Shown here piece by piece: positions 52,070-61,246 of a stretch of 64,000 bases of DNA. A model generated the notes under the pieces. That model did no database searches, was not told the DNA's origin, and was given only the letters and a program-made list of their open reading frames with translations. Numbering within the stretch: position 1 is the stretch's first letter; each line of letters opens with the position of its first letter. Source of the DNA: Terrilactibacillus sp. S3-3 (GTDB taxonomy: Bacteria; Bacillota; Bacilli; Bacillales; Sporolactobacillaceae); NCBI GenBank assembly GCA_030437565.1, contig CP129291.1, positions 248,001 to 312,000 on the forward strand, given 5' to 3'. A program made the translations under genes and the position numbers.

Positions 52070-52446
52070 TCATTCTCCTCCTCAAAAAGTAAATCGAGCA
52101 TGGCATGAAGGTCGTCTTTATTTATCCCTAAAGTACGGGCCATTTTGCAGACTTCCGCCAGTTTGACTTCCACCATGCGGCGCTTGGATTCCATCAGCAG
52201 TTCCAGATTTTCAGCGGCCACATAGGATCCCTTGCCGGCCCGGGTGATAATAAATCCTTCCGCTTCCAGTTCGGTATAGACTCGTTTAGTCGTCAAGACG
52301 CTGACATGCAGATCACTCGCCAATGAACGAATGGAGGGGAGCCGCTCGCCTTCACTTAATTCATGATTAAAAATGGCGGTTTTGATCTGGTCTTTGATTT
52401 GCTGGTATAAAGGTTGATCGGATAAATTTTTTAAAATGATTTTCAT
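52066..52446 (-). CDS. GntR-family regulator, YtrA subfamily
   Basis: 126 residues, intact. Winged HTH: LYQQIKDQIKTAIFNHELSE, GERLPSIRSLASDLHVSVLT, TKRVYTELEAEGFIITRAGK GSYV, then a short YtrA-type tail (LLMESKRRMVEVKLAEVCKM). Starts the operon with an ATPase and a permease; a 31-bp palindrome 26 bp upstream is the probable operator. YtrA regulators respond to cell-wall-active agents in relatives. Confidence 0.9.
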   Translation of the reverse strand: MKIILKNLSDQPLYQQIKDQIKTAIFNHELSEGERLPSIRSLASDLHVSVLTTKRVYTELEAEGFIITRAGKGSYVAAENLELLMESKRRMVEVKLAEVCKMARTLGINKDDLHAMLDLLFEEENE

Positions 52447-52472
52447 TAGCCAACCTCTTTAACAAGACTGTT

Positions 52473-52503
52473 ATAACTGTATATGCACACTATATACAGT
52501 TAT
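52473..52503 (-). promoter_or_regulatory. GntR/YtrA operator palindrome
   Basis: ATAACTGTATAT, 7 nt, ATATACAGTTAT: perfect 12-bp arms. It directly precedes the regulator gene and overlaps its likely promoter. Confidence 0.8.
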
Positions 52504-52711
52504 TAGTATAATGGATGACACGAAAAAGAAAAAGTTCTTTTTGAAGGCAATCATCGTCTCGTCTTTTTGTGCAGATGTGAAACCGGCGCATCCTTATTTT
52601 GAAGTGGTTATATCAGGAAACTCATGCGCACGACTTTTTAAAGAAAATTTCATAATTCCCCTATACAATTTGTTCATGGTTGAAAAAAGTTTTTTCTGAG
52701 GAGGAGAGCGT

Positions 52712-54146
52712 ATGGATTTTATTCATCGTTCGTTTTTAAGTATTAAATCAAAGAAAGGGAGTTTTTTTGTTACAATCACTGATTTTAACGATTGTCACCT
52801 GTCTGATTTTAACAGGATTGATGATTCAGACGGCATCAAACAAAGCAACTGCTCTGACGAAAGCATCGATCGGCAGCACCGTCACATTTCAAAGTAATCC
52901 GGCTCAATTTTTGAAGAATGCTTCAAGTGGTCAAAGGCATAAATTTAAGGCGGCTTCGATCAAAATAGCCGATGCCGAGAAACTCGCAAAACTAAATCAT
53001 GTCTCAAGCTATAATTTTATCGTCAATACTCAGGGCAATGCGAGCAACTTTGATGCGATTAAATCGACCAATGCTTCCACATCAACAACCAGTCAAAGCG
53101 GCGGACAAGGTCCGGGCGGGTCTTCAGCTATGGGACGCATGCAACAAGGCGACTTATCTATAGAAGGAGTCAGCTCGCTCTCCTCGTTAGATGATTTTAA
53201 GCAGGGGACAAGCAGCATCACTTCCGGCAAAACGATTACGACTTCAACTTCGGAAAATACGGCGGTGATTAATAAAACGCTCGCCAATGAAAATGATTTG
53301 AAAATCGGCAGCACGATTAAAGTTAAAAGCGCGGACAAAAAGAAAACCGTTTCTCTGAAAATCATCGGTTTTTATAAAACAAGTTCCAGTACAAGTTCCG
53401 TAGCCAATAATTTTACCGCAATGAATCCTTACAACAAAATTTATGTTCCTTACGCAGCGGCAAATAAGTTAAAAGGAACGACGACAACGATCGACTCCGC
53501 TGTCTATACAATGGATGATGCCAGTCACATGTACGTTTAAAAAAAAGCGGCAAAATCTGTCTCGGGAATTTCCTGGAGCAAATACACGCTCGTTTCAAAT
53601 AATTCAACGTATAAATCTTTAGTCGGCTCCATTTCAAACATCGGTTCATTTTCAAAAAATCTTGTTTATATTGTCACGATTGCCGGACTGGCGATTATTT
53701 CTTTAATGGTCATGATGCAAATCAGAAACAGAAAATATGAAGTGGGCGTATTAATGGGCATTGGCGAAGGCAAATCTAAAATTATTTCTCAGTTTATTAT
53801 AGAGATTTTAATCGCGACAATATTAGCATTTGCTGTTTCTTTCTCAGTCAGCCAGCCGATTGCGGGTGTCGTTTCCGATAAATTAAACAGCAGTTATTCA
53901 ACAACCTCTACAACTCAAATGAGTACGAGTCAAAGGGGACCCGGAATGGGCGGTATGGGCGGACAATTTGGTCCCGGTCAGTCGACGAACGCAGCAAATA
54001 AATTGAATCTGGATGTCTCGGTTAATTACAGTGATATCTTCAAAACAATGGGCATAGCGACGGGCATCGCCGTGATCTCTGTCCTGCTTCCATCGATTGC
54101 GATTATGAGATTAAAACCTAAGGAAATATTAACCAGACAAGAATAA
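52712..54146 (+). CDS. FtsX/MacB-type ABC permease, frameshift and in-frame stop
   Basis: ATG 52712 with GAGGAGGAG. MDFIHRSFLSIKSKKGS, T-run slip near 52767, first helix LILTIVTCLILTGLMIQTAS, a large Ser/Thr-rich extracellular MacB-like domain (GTSSITSGKTITTSTSENTA, LKIGSTIKVKSADKKKTVSL), then three C-terminal helices with NRKYEVGVLMGIGEGKSKII and LLPSIAIMRLKPKEILTRQE, the FtsX signature. TAA at 53538 (GTT TAA AAA AAA) is in frame and may be a miscalled GAA. Two Gly/Pro-rich inserts (SGGQGPGGSSAMG; RGPGMGGMGGQFGPG) are unusual. About 478 residues. Confidence 0.85.
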
Positions 54147-54161
54147 GGGAGGATATCAATT

Positions 54162-54842
54162 ATGGGGAAAATTATTGAATATAAGAATGTGAGTTACTGG
54201 TATAAAAACCATAAAAAGATACTGGACAATATCTCTTATGAATTTAAGGAGGGTACCTTTTATGCTCTGCTGGGTCCCAGCGGTTCGGGAAAAACGACCT
54301 TTATTTCATTAGCCGCCGGGCTGGACAATCCATCGGAAGGCGAAGTGCTTTACAAAGGGAAGAGTATCAGGAAAATCGGTTTGAGTCATTTTTTTAGACG
54401 AAACAATGTCTCAATTATCTTCCAACAGCATAATCTATTAAATTACATGACCGGTGTTGAAAATGTAATGAGTGCGATGTCGGTCCGCCATGTACAGGAT
54501 GAACATCCAAAACAGAAAGCATTGGATTTCTTAAAGAGAATCGGGATTACGGAAGAACAGGCCAAGCAAAAAATTCTGACATTGAGCGGCGGGCAGCAGC
54601 AAAGAATCGCCATTGCCAGAGCATTATGCTCCGGAACCGATTTGATGATTGCCGATGAACCAACAGGCAGCCTTGATCCGGAAACGAGCAATGAAATTAT
54701 CAGCATTTTCACCGAACTGGCCCATAAAGAAAACAAATGCATCATTATGGTGACGCATGATAACCGCATTTCTAACCTTTCGGATGTCCAGTTGAGACTA
54801 AGCAACGGACATCTGGAAGAAATCGAACAGGTTGCGCAATAA
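54162..54842 (+). CDS. ABC-transporter ATP-binding protein (LolD/MacB type)
   Basis: 226 residues, intact. ATG 54162 with GGGAGG, 15 bp after the permease. Walker A YALLGPSGSGKTTFISLAAG, Q-loop VSIIFQQHNLLNYMTGVENV, signature LTLSGGQQQRIAIARALCSG, Walker B LMIADEPTGSLDPETSNEII, H-loop CIIMVTHDNRIS. Partner of the FtsX-type permease; such pairs export peptides or lipoproteins or sense envelope stress. Its 3' 90 bp are repeated at 56272-56362. Confidence 0.92.
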   Translation: MGKIIEYKNVSYWYKNHKKILDNISYEFKEGTFYALLGPSGSGKTTFISLAAGLDNPSEGEVLYKGKSIRKIGLSHFFRRNNVSIIFQQHNLLNYMTGVENVMSAMSVRHVQDEHPKQKALDFLKRIGITEEQAKQKILTLSGGQQQRIAIARALCSGTDLMIADEPTGSLDPETSNEIISIFTELAHKENKCIIMVTHDNRISNLSDVQLRLSNGHLEEIEQVAQ

Positions 54843-54895
54843 AACAAGCTTATAGTAAAAAAATCGGGATGAAAACATTCATCTCGATTTTTTTA
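54751..54895. repeat. Direct repeat, left copy (ATPase 3' end plus terminator)
   Basis: 145 bp from TGACGCATGATAACCGC to the terminator end, repeated at 56272-56426 with a handful of substitutions and a ~10-bp insertion between stop and terminator. Confidence 0.9.
54858..54895 (+). terminator. Rho-independent terminator
   Basis: AAATCGGGATGA / TTCATCTCGATTT stem and seven T. The identical terminator is repeated at 56391-56426. A group II intron-like sequence starts exactly behind it. Confidence 0.85.
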
Positions 54896-54946
54896 GTGCG
54901 CCCGGTATAGGTGCTGTCTATAGGGTGAGAGTCCCGCTAAGATAAC
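54896..54946 (+). mobile_element. 5'-end remnant of a group II intron
   Basis: GTGCGCCCGGTATAGGTG and CTGTCTATAGGGTGAGAGTC match the conserved 5' end of bacterial group II introns (GTGCGCCCGG...; GGGTGAAAGTCCC). It starts on the base after the terminator T run, the preferred site of class C introns. No domain V hairpin or reverse transcriptase follows, so only about 50 bp remain. Confidence 0.6.
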
Positions 54947-55090
54947 GCCTTTTTGTGCTAAAATCTTTTATGAGCCTTTAGCTCTGCTCTGAATCTTCAC
55001 GTTCTGCAGGATCAATCCATTCAAAAAAAGTCAAGGACTATCTTTCTGTAAACTAAATCATGAGTAAAAATGGTTATTTTCAGTAGGAAG

Positions 55091-55511
55091 TCAATAGGTT
55101 ACTGTATAGTTGACATGCTTTAGTCCAAATTTACTAGTATCTGAGATGTTAGTTTTCCCAAAGTATATATCGAACCAATATTTTGTCCAGTGATATTTTA
55201 AATCACCCATATCTTCAACTGTAAAAGTGCTTTTGTATCCATAGCCATTTAAATATAATTTTTTACTGGTTTTTATGCTTGCACCATAGGGATATATGGT
55301 ACCGGAATTAACAAAATAACGTTTTTTTTTTTGGATGAACAGCTACTGTTTTGTACGGTACTGCACGTGTTCCAAAATAAGTGCTATTTGTGCTTATATA
55401 CGCTGTGACATCTTGATTAGTATGGCTGTGTGTTGTAGCATGTACATTTGTTCCAGGATAAAAAAGGATAAAGATGAAAAATGGAATACAGATAAACAGA
55501 ATCTTCTTCAT
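55091..55511 (-). CDS. Secreted 3D-domain protein, one frameshift
   Basis: ATG 55511 with AAAGGGGG. Signal peptide KKILFICIPFFIFILFYPGT with cleavage near NVHA, then the 3D domain: VTAYISTNSTYFGTRAVPYK, TVAVHP, A-run slip near 55327, IYPYGASIKTSKKLYLNGYG, FTVEDMGDLKYHWTKYWFDI, YFGKTNISDTSKFGLKHVNY. The three Asp of the name are in VEDMGD and WFDI. About 139 residues. Such domains are the lytic-transglycosylase-like part of Rpf2/YuiC-type cell-wall proteins. Confidence 0.75.
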
Positions 55512-55529
55512 ACTTTTGCCCCCTTTAAT

Positions 55530-56119
55530 TGTTGGCATATAAGCGCCGGTTTTTGCATTAAAATAAAGCTTTGTTAATCCATTGTGTTTTTTGTTCCAAC
55601 CTGTTACTGAAACAATGGGATTTTTTTTTTTTTTGCTATATTGAAAAAGACCGAAGTGATAACCATTGGCCCATCCTTTCGATGGGTCAATTTTTTTCAT
55701 TTTAATAGCCTTTTTGACAAGTTCTGGACTATCATAGCGAATTTCAGAGGGATGTTGGACTAAATCAGATGCTTTTGTTATGGCTGTTCCTTTAGTTGTA
55801 AAATTTTTTCTGCTAATAATTTTTCGACCGTGTATGGTGACAAGAAGTGTTTTATAGGTGTTAGGAACAATAAAGATTAAATTCCAGTTTTCCCTCGTTC
55901 CGTCTTTTCCGCTAGTTGCTTTGCCATTATCATCTATACTTGTCGCATGGGATAGACGGATTCTCTTATCCCATTGTTTTGCTGAGGTTAGAGCAATTCT
56001 GTAAGCCTGTTTAAGAGTTAAATGGTTAGTTATTTGGGTGAAGGTTTGCTATGATTACAGGAAGTTGTAAAAATAAGAAAGAGAATACATGGAAAGAAAA
56101 TCAAAAATATTTTTTTCAT
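55530..56119 (-). CDS. Lipoprotein of unknown function, frameshifted
   Basis: ATG 56119 behind GGGGGGGG. MKKIFLIFFPCILFLIFTTS C: lipobox FTTSC. Slip near 56035, then LKQAYRIALTSAKQWDKRIR, TRENWNLIFIVPNTYKTLLV, GRKIISRKNFTTKGTAI, SDLVQHPSEIRYDSPELVKK, YHFGLFQYSKKKKNPIVSVT, GLTKLYFNAKTGAYM: a PepSY-like beta pattern. The stop is lost by a slip near 55540, so the frame as given runs into the 3D-domain gene. Lies in DNA flanked by the ATPase direct repeat. Confidence 0.6.
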
Positions 56120-56271
56120 AAACCCCCCCCTAACGCATTATTTTATTTAAAATATTTATTCGATAAAGAAGAGGAATCTCCTTGTAAATACCTGAATATT
56201 TATAATTGGTTTTTTATTCTTTTGGGAAAACACTAAGCTTACATATCGCATATTAAGAGCAAAAATATAAA

Positions 56272-56426
56272 TGACGCATGATAACCGCATTTCTAACCTC
56301 TCGGATGTCCAGTTGAGACTAAGCAACGGACATCTGGAAGAAATCGAACAGGTTGCGCAGTAAAACAACTGGAAAGCAAGTCCATAGTAAAAAATCGGGA
56401 TGAAAACATTCATCTCGATTTTTTTA
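56272..56426 (+). pseudogene. Duplicate 3' end of ABC ATPase gene with terminator
   Basis: Right copy of the direct repeat at 54751-54895: codes for the last ~30 residues (THDNRISNLSDVQLRLSNGH, LEEIEQVAQ) and the same terminator. No start, no Walker motifs. Confidence 0.85.
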
Positions 56427-56579
56427 CTCAAAGTGTTTTTCCTGGCGGCTTGTTACGGTCCGGATTAGCTGTGAGACCCATAATTTTGTAGGAAAACAAA
56501 TATTTTTTTCGTACATGAAGCAGGTACAACACATTTTTTTAAAAAGCTACACTAGTGATAAAACAAAGGAGGGGTAAGA

Positions 56580-57450
56580 ATGACAATTCAGACAATTGGC
56601 GTGGTAGGAGCCGGATCGATGGGTTCGGGTATTGCGAATTTGGCAGCAATCAATGGCTTTCATGTTATTTTGCGAGATATTGAAGAGCGTTTTCTTGAAA
56701 AAGCATTAAATAGAATCGATCAATTTATGACGAAAAGTGTCTCAAAAGGGAAAATGACTGAAGATGACAAGAGGGACACTCTTGACCGTATCCAAACAAC
56801 GACTGATTTAGAAGATTTAAGACATGCAGATATTGTCATTGAGGCCGTGGTTGAAGATTTAGAGTTAAAAAAGCAGGTGTTTTCACAGCTTGATCAAATT
56901 GTACCTGGAGAGGTTATTTTAGCGACGAATACCTCTGCGATATCGATCACCGAGATTGCAGCGGCGACGAACCGCCCTGAACGAGTGGCAGGTATGCACT
57001 TTTTCAATCCGGCCCAGTTGATGAAACTTGTCGAAGTGGTCCGCGGTTATCGAACAAGTGATCAAACAGTCGAAGAATTGAAAGCGCTATCTAAACAATT
57101 ATCTAAGGAACCGGTTGAAGTGAAAAAGGATTCGCCGGGATTCATCGTCAATCGGATTATGATTCCGCAATTTATTGAAGCGATTAAGCTGCTTGAAGAA
57201 GGCGTTGCTTCTCCGGAAGATATCGATAAAGCCGTCACCCTTGGACTGAATTATCCGATGGGCCCTTTTACCCTGCAAGATTTTGCCGGGGTCGACATTG
57301 GCTACTATGTCATGGAATACATGAAAAATGAACTGGATGATTCTCATTTTGCACCACCGCTGCTTTTGAAACAGCTGGTTAGAGCGAAACGGCTTGGCAA
57401 AAAAAACCGGAGCGGGTTTTTACGATTACAAGTCGGAGGTGAAAAAATGA
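56580..57450 (+). CDS. 3-hydroxyacyl/3-hydroxybutyryl-CoA dehydrogenase
   Basis: ATG 56580 with GGAGGGG. Rossmann NAD site IGVVGAGSMGSGIANLAAIN, catalytic His-Glu region RVAGMHFFNPAQLMKLVEVV, Ser/Asn in ATNTSAISI, DSPGFIVNRIMIPQFIEAIK and GLNYPMGPFTLQDFAGVDIG. About 289 residues. The proper end is GFYDYKSEVKK with TGA 57448-57450; one extra A in the eight-A run at 57399-57406 makes the frame run on into the next gene. Oxidises 3-hydroxyacyl-CoA in beta-oxidation, or works in reverse in butyrate-type synthesis. Confidence 0.92.
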
Positions 57451-58236
57451 GCTATCAATTTTTATTATGCGATATCGAAGATCGTGTCGCCATTATCACG
57501 ATCAACCGGCCGCCTGTCAACCCGTTAAATCAGAATGTTTTTCAAGAATTATCTGCTGTTTTTACAGAACTCGAGGCGGATGATAACGTTCGCTCGATTA
57601 TTCTGACTGGAAGCGGCGAGAAAGCATTTGTCGCCGGGGCGGACATTTATGAAATGGCCGAACTCGATCTTGTCGGCATTAACAAAATGAACAAAATTTC
57701 ACGAGCGGTTTTTACTAAAATAGAAAATTCAACAAAACCGGTGATAGCTGCATTGAATGGTCTGACACTTGGCGGCGGCTTTGAGCTTGCCTTAGCCTGT
57801 GATTTGCGAATCAGCTCTGATAGAGCGAAATATGCTTTCCCAGAAGTAGGCCTCGGCATCATTCCCGGCGGAGGCGGTACTCAGCGGCTGCAAAAGATGG
57901 TCGGCCAAGGTGTGGCGAAAGAGCTTATTTATTTTGGCGAGATGATCGATGCCGATCGGGCTTTAGAACTGCATATTGTCAATAAAGTTGTCCCTGCGGA
58001 TCAAGTCATAGAGGCCGCTAAAGAATGGGCCAGCCAGGAAACTTGCTCAAAAACCGCCGATTGCTCTGCAAATGGCCAAGATCGCCGTCAATGGCGGTGG
58101 CGGTTCTAATACTGACATCGAAACAGGTTTAACCATTGAAAGCGCCTGCTTCGGAAATACTTTTGCAACAGAAGATCGCAAAGAAGGACTCAGTGCTTTT
58201 GTTGAAAAAAGAAAGCCGGTTTATTCCGGAAAATAA
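57447..58236 (+). CDS. Enoyl-CoA hydratase, one frameshift
   Basis: ATG 57447 overlaps the dehydrogenase stop (ATGA) with GGAGGTG upstream. Crotonase fold: IITINRPPVNPLNQNVFQEL, oxyanion hole FVAGADIYEMA and LTLGGGFELALACDLRISSD, catalytic Glu in YAFPEVGLGIIPGGGGTQRL. Slip near 58045 changes the last third of the tail; restored end NTDIETGLTIESACFGNTFA, EGLSAFVEKRKPVYSGK. About 262 residues. Hydrates trans-2-enoyl-CoA. Confidence 0.92.
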
Positions 58237-58258
58237 TGATTGCTAGGGAGTGAAGACG

Positions 58259-59433
58259 ATGAGCGACATCGTGGTATTGGAAGGGGCAAGAACCCCTTTT
58301 GCGGAAATATCGGGTTCGTTTAGACAGATTACCGCAACAGATTTAGGGGCAATTGCGGCAAAAGAGGCCATTAGGAAATCAGATATTCAGCCCGGTGAAA
58401 TTGACCAGGTTGTATTTGGAAACGTCCAACAATCAAGTAAAGATGCCCACTTGCTGGCCAGACATATTGGATTAAAGGCAGGTACGCCCATTAAAGTCCC
58501 GGCATTGACGGTCAATCGTCTTTGCGGAACGGGAGAAAGCGATCCTCACTGCCGCCCGCTATATTTTAACCGGTGAAGCAAATGTTGTTTTGGCGGGCGG
58601 AACCGAAAACATGAGCCAGGTTCCGCATGTTATCCGGGGAATGAGATGGGGAAGCCCGCTTGGATCTCCGGTTGTGGAAGACTGGTTATGGGACGGCCTT
58701 TATGATCCCTATGGCGACTGTACAATGGCCCAGACAGCGGAAAACTTAGCGGCTAAATACGGCATTACGAGAGAAGAAGTTGATCGCCATGCTTTATCCA
58801 GCCATGAACGGGCATGGGCGGCCAGTGAAAAAGGCTATTTTAAAGAAGAAATTGTCCCCGTCACGGTAAAAACCAAAAAAGGCGACAAACTCATTGAAGA
58901 AGATGAACATATTCGGCATACGAGCATGGAACAACTAAGCCGGCTCAAGCCAAGATTTGTGGAAAACGGAGTTGTCACGCCTGGAAATGCAAGCGGTATG
59001 GTCGACGGAGCGGCCGCGATCGTCATTGCATCCCAGCGGCTATGCCGAAAAACATGGTTTAAAACCGATTGCCCGTCTTGTATCATGGGATGTCGTAGGA
59101 GTTGAGCCTAAATACATGGGAATCGGACCGGTTCCGGCGATTCGGAGTGCTCTGCAGAAAGCACAGTTAACATTGGCCGACATCGATTTAATTGAAATCA
59201 ACGAAGCATTTTCCGCGCAGTACTTAGCCTGCCAAAGAGAGCTGGAATTTGATCTGAGTATTGCCAACGTCAACGGCGGGGCGATTGCCTTAGGGCATCC
59301 GCTTGCTGCCAGCGGAACGAGAATCTCGACGGCGCTTATTTATGAGTTAAGAAGAAGACATAAAAAATACGGGGTCTCCGCAGTGTGTATAGGCGGAGGA
59401 CAAGGCATCGCAGCACTTTGGGAAGCTCTATAA
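58259..59433 (+). CDS. Thiolase (acetyl-CoA acetyltransferase / 3-ketoacyl-CoA thiolase), frameshifted
   Basis: ATG 58259 with AGGGAGTG. EGARTPFAEISGSFRQITAT, acyl-enzyme Cys in VPALTVNRLCGTG, slip near 58535, GGTENMSQVPHVIRGMRWGS, slip near 59035, EINEAFSAQYLACQ, NGGAIALGHPLAASGTRIST (His) and VCIGGGQGIA (second Cys). About 391 residues. With the two genes upstream it forms a three-step oxidation (or, reversed, C4 synthesis) operon. Confidence 0.92.
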
Positions 59434-59462
59434 TAGCCGGAAGATCGCGGATATAAAAAAAT

Positions 59463-59511
59463 AGAACGGCTGTTTCATGGTCAAAAAAGACTTATGGGAC
59501 AGCCGTTTTTA
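59463..59511 (+). terminator. Rho-independent terminator
   Basis: AACGGCTGT ... ACAGCCGTTTTT stem with a long loop, 30 bp after the thiolase stop. Confidence 0.75.
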
Positions 59512-59534
59512 TCGATTTAACTTTCAATTATTAG

Positions 59535-59741
59535 CTTATAAACCGCAAAAAGTTGTATAAAAAGTCGGTCCAAAACTTGGACTCGGCCCGATTTGTATAA
59601 AAAAGTCCGGCTTAACCCCGGGCCCGACCCAACTTGTATAAAAAGGCGGAAATCTTGTAAATAAACGATGAAAAGTTGTATATAAAAGTTCGAAAGTTGT
59701 ATATAAACCGCAAAAAGTTGTATAAAGAGTCGGTCCAAACC
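59535..59741. repeat. Left part of ~103-bp repeat array
   Basis: About two units: AAAGTTGTATAAAAAGTCGG, TCTTGTAAATAAACGATG, GTTGTATATAAAAGTTCG and a GC-rich CCCCGGGCCCGACCC block. Its last nine bases GTCCAAACC (59733-59741) are the IS256 target duplication; the array continues at 61247. Confidence 0.85.
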
Positions 59742-59805
59742 AGTTGAGCCAGTATAATTGTGTAAAAAGGGTTATCTGAATATGAGAAAATGTTAGACCG
59801 GGTTT

Positions 59806-59849
59806 CTGTTTTTCTGGAGGGGGCTGGCCAGCCCCCTCCAGAAAAACAG
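59806..59849. repeat. 44-bp perfect palindrome in IS256 copy 2
   Basis: Identical to 4698-4741: two 22-nt complementary arms meeting at GGCC with no loop, 112 bp before the transposase start. Confidence 0.85.
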
Positions 59850-59960
59850 CAGGATTTTATTTACTCGTCTCTTTTTTTTTTTTCATAGAAAATGAGCCAG
59901 AGCCCGTCATCTTAGTTAGAATAGAGTTAACCAAACCAATTCTAAAGGAGAGATTTCGGG

Positions 59961-61172
59961 ATGACTCAATTACAGATTACTCTAGATGAGCAACTTTTGC
60001 ATCAATTATTTCTTGGTAATTCTAAAGAATCGGGCATGAATATCCTTTTGGAGACGATTTTAAATCAAGTTTTAAAAGCACAGGCCGGCGAGCAGGTGAG
60101 CGCCGAAAAGTACGAACGCAGTGAGGCACGGACGGACTACCGTAACGGCTCGTATCCCCGTCAACTCAAGACGCGCGTGGGTACTCTTTCACTCAATGTT
60201 CCCCGCCTGCGTAATGGCCATTTTTCTACTGATCTCTTTAAGCGTTACCAGCGCAGTGAGCAGGCGCTGGTTCTATCCCTAATGGAGATGGTTATTAACG
60301 GCGTCTCCACACGTCGCGTAAGTCAAATTACTGAAGAGCTTTGTGGCACAGACTTTTCGAAAACGACTGTATCGGATCTTTGCGGGCAGCTGGATCCAGT
60401 GGTTAAAGGCTGGAATAACCGTCCTTTGAGGGGCAACTATCCGTTCCTATTCGTTGATGCGGTTTATACGAAGGTACGAGAAAACGGGCGTGTCCGCTCC
60501 TGTGGCGTGCTGATCAGCTACGGTATCAACGACACAAAGGATACCGAACGATTCTAGGTCTGAAAATCGATGACAGCGAAAGCACCGACGCCTGGAAAAA
60601 TTATTTTGACTGGCTGAAATCACGCGGTCTAAAAGGCGTTGACATGGTGATCAGCGATGACCACGGCGGTCTCGTGAGTGCGGTTCAAAAAGCGTTTCAA
60701 GGGGCTACTTGGCAGCGGTGTCAGGCTCACTTCCTGCGCAATGTCCATGATCGGTTGCCAAAAGCTCTCAAAAGCGAAGGAACCGAACAAGTGAAGGCGA
60801 TTCTCTATGCGCCGAATCTGGAAGTCGCTCGAACCTTGCTTAATGCTTTTCTAAAGGATTATCAGGACAAAGCACCAAAAGTGACGGAGCTTGTGGAGGA
60901 TGCCTTTGATGACGTGACGGCGGTGCTTCCTCTACCAGAACCCTATCGACGTCGCCTCCGGACAACTAACGGGATGGAACGGCTCAATGAGGAATTTCGC
61001 CGTCGGGAACGGGTTATCCGTATTTTCCCTACCGCCAATCTGTGATTCGTCTGATGGGCTCTGTTCTCATGGAGAAGGACGAAAAATGGATAGAAGGACG
61101 CCACTATCTGAAAATGGAAGACTATTTTGAATGGAGGGCCAAACAGCCAAAATCACCTGATCGTTCGAGTAA
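59961..61172 (+). CDS. IS256-family transposase, two frameshifts
   Basis: Same protein as copy 1; here the N-terminal region lost in copy 1 is intact (RTDYRNGSYPRQLKTRVGTL). Two extra bases near 60534 (GACACAAAGG versus GACAAAGG) and one A missing near 61030 (CCCTACCG versus CCCTAACCG) break it. DDE motifs FVDAVYTKV, ISDDHGG, TNGMERLNEEFRRR present. The last ~10 codons differ from copy 1 (GCCAAACAGCCAAAATCACC). Neither copy alone is intact as given. Confidence 0.9.
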
Positions 61173-61246
61173 CGTAACAACTCTTTATCCAGGATAATCA
61201 CTCTATCTTAGCTAAGGTGAATTTACACATAAAAAAAGACTTGACC

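Larger units (their letters stand above)
59742..61246 (+). mobile_element. IS256-family insertion sequence, copy 2
   Basis: 1505 bp, ends AGTTGAGCC and GACTTGACC, flanked by the perfect 9-bp target duplication GTCCAAACC (59733-59741 and 61247-61255). Near-identical to copy 1, differing by a few substitutions, three indels and the 3' end of the transposase. Inserted inside the repeat array. Confidence 0.93.

Noticed and set aside
56580..58109. 509-residue dehydrogenase/enoyl-CoA hydratase fusion
   Set aside because: An eight-A run removes the natural dehydrogenase stop; the second gene has its own ribosome binding site and ATGA overlap.
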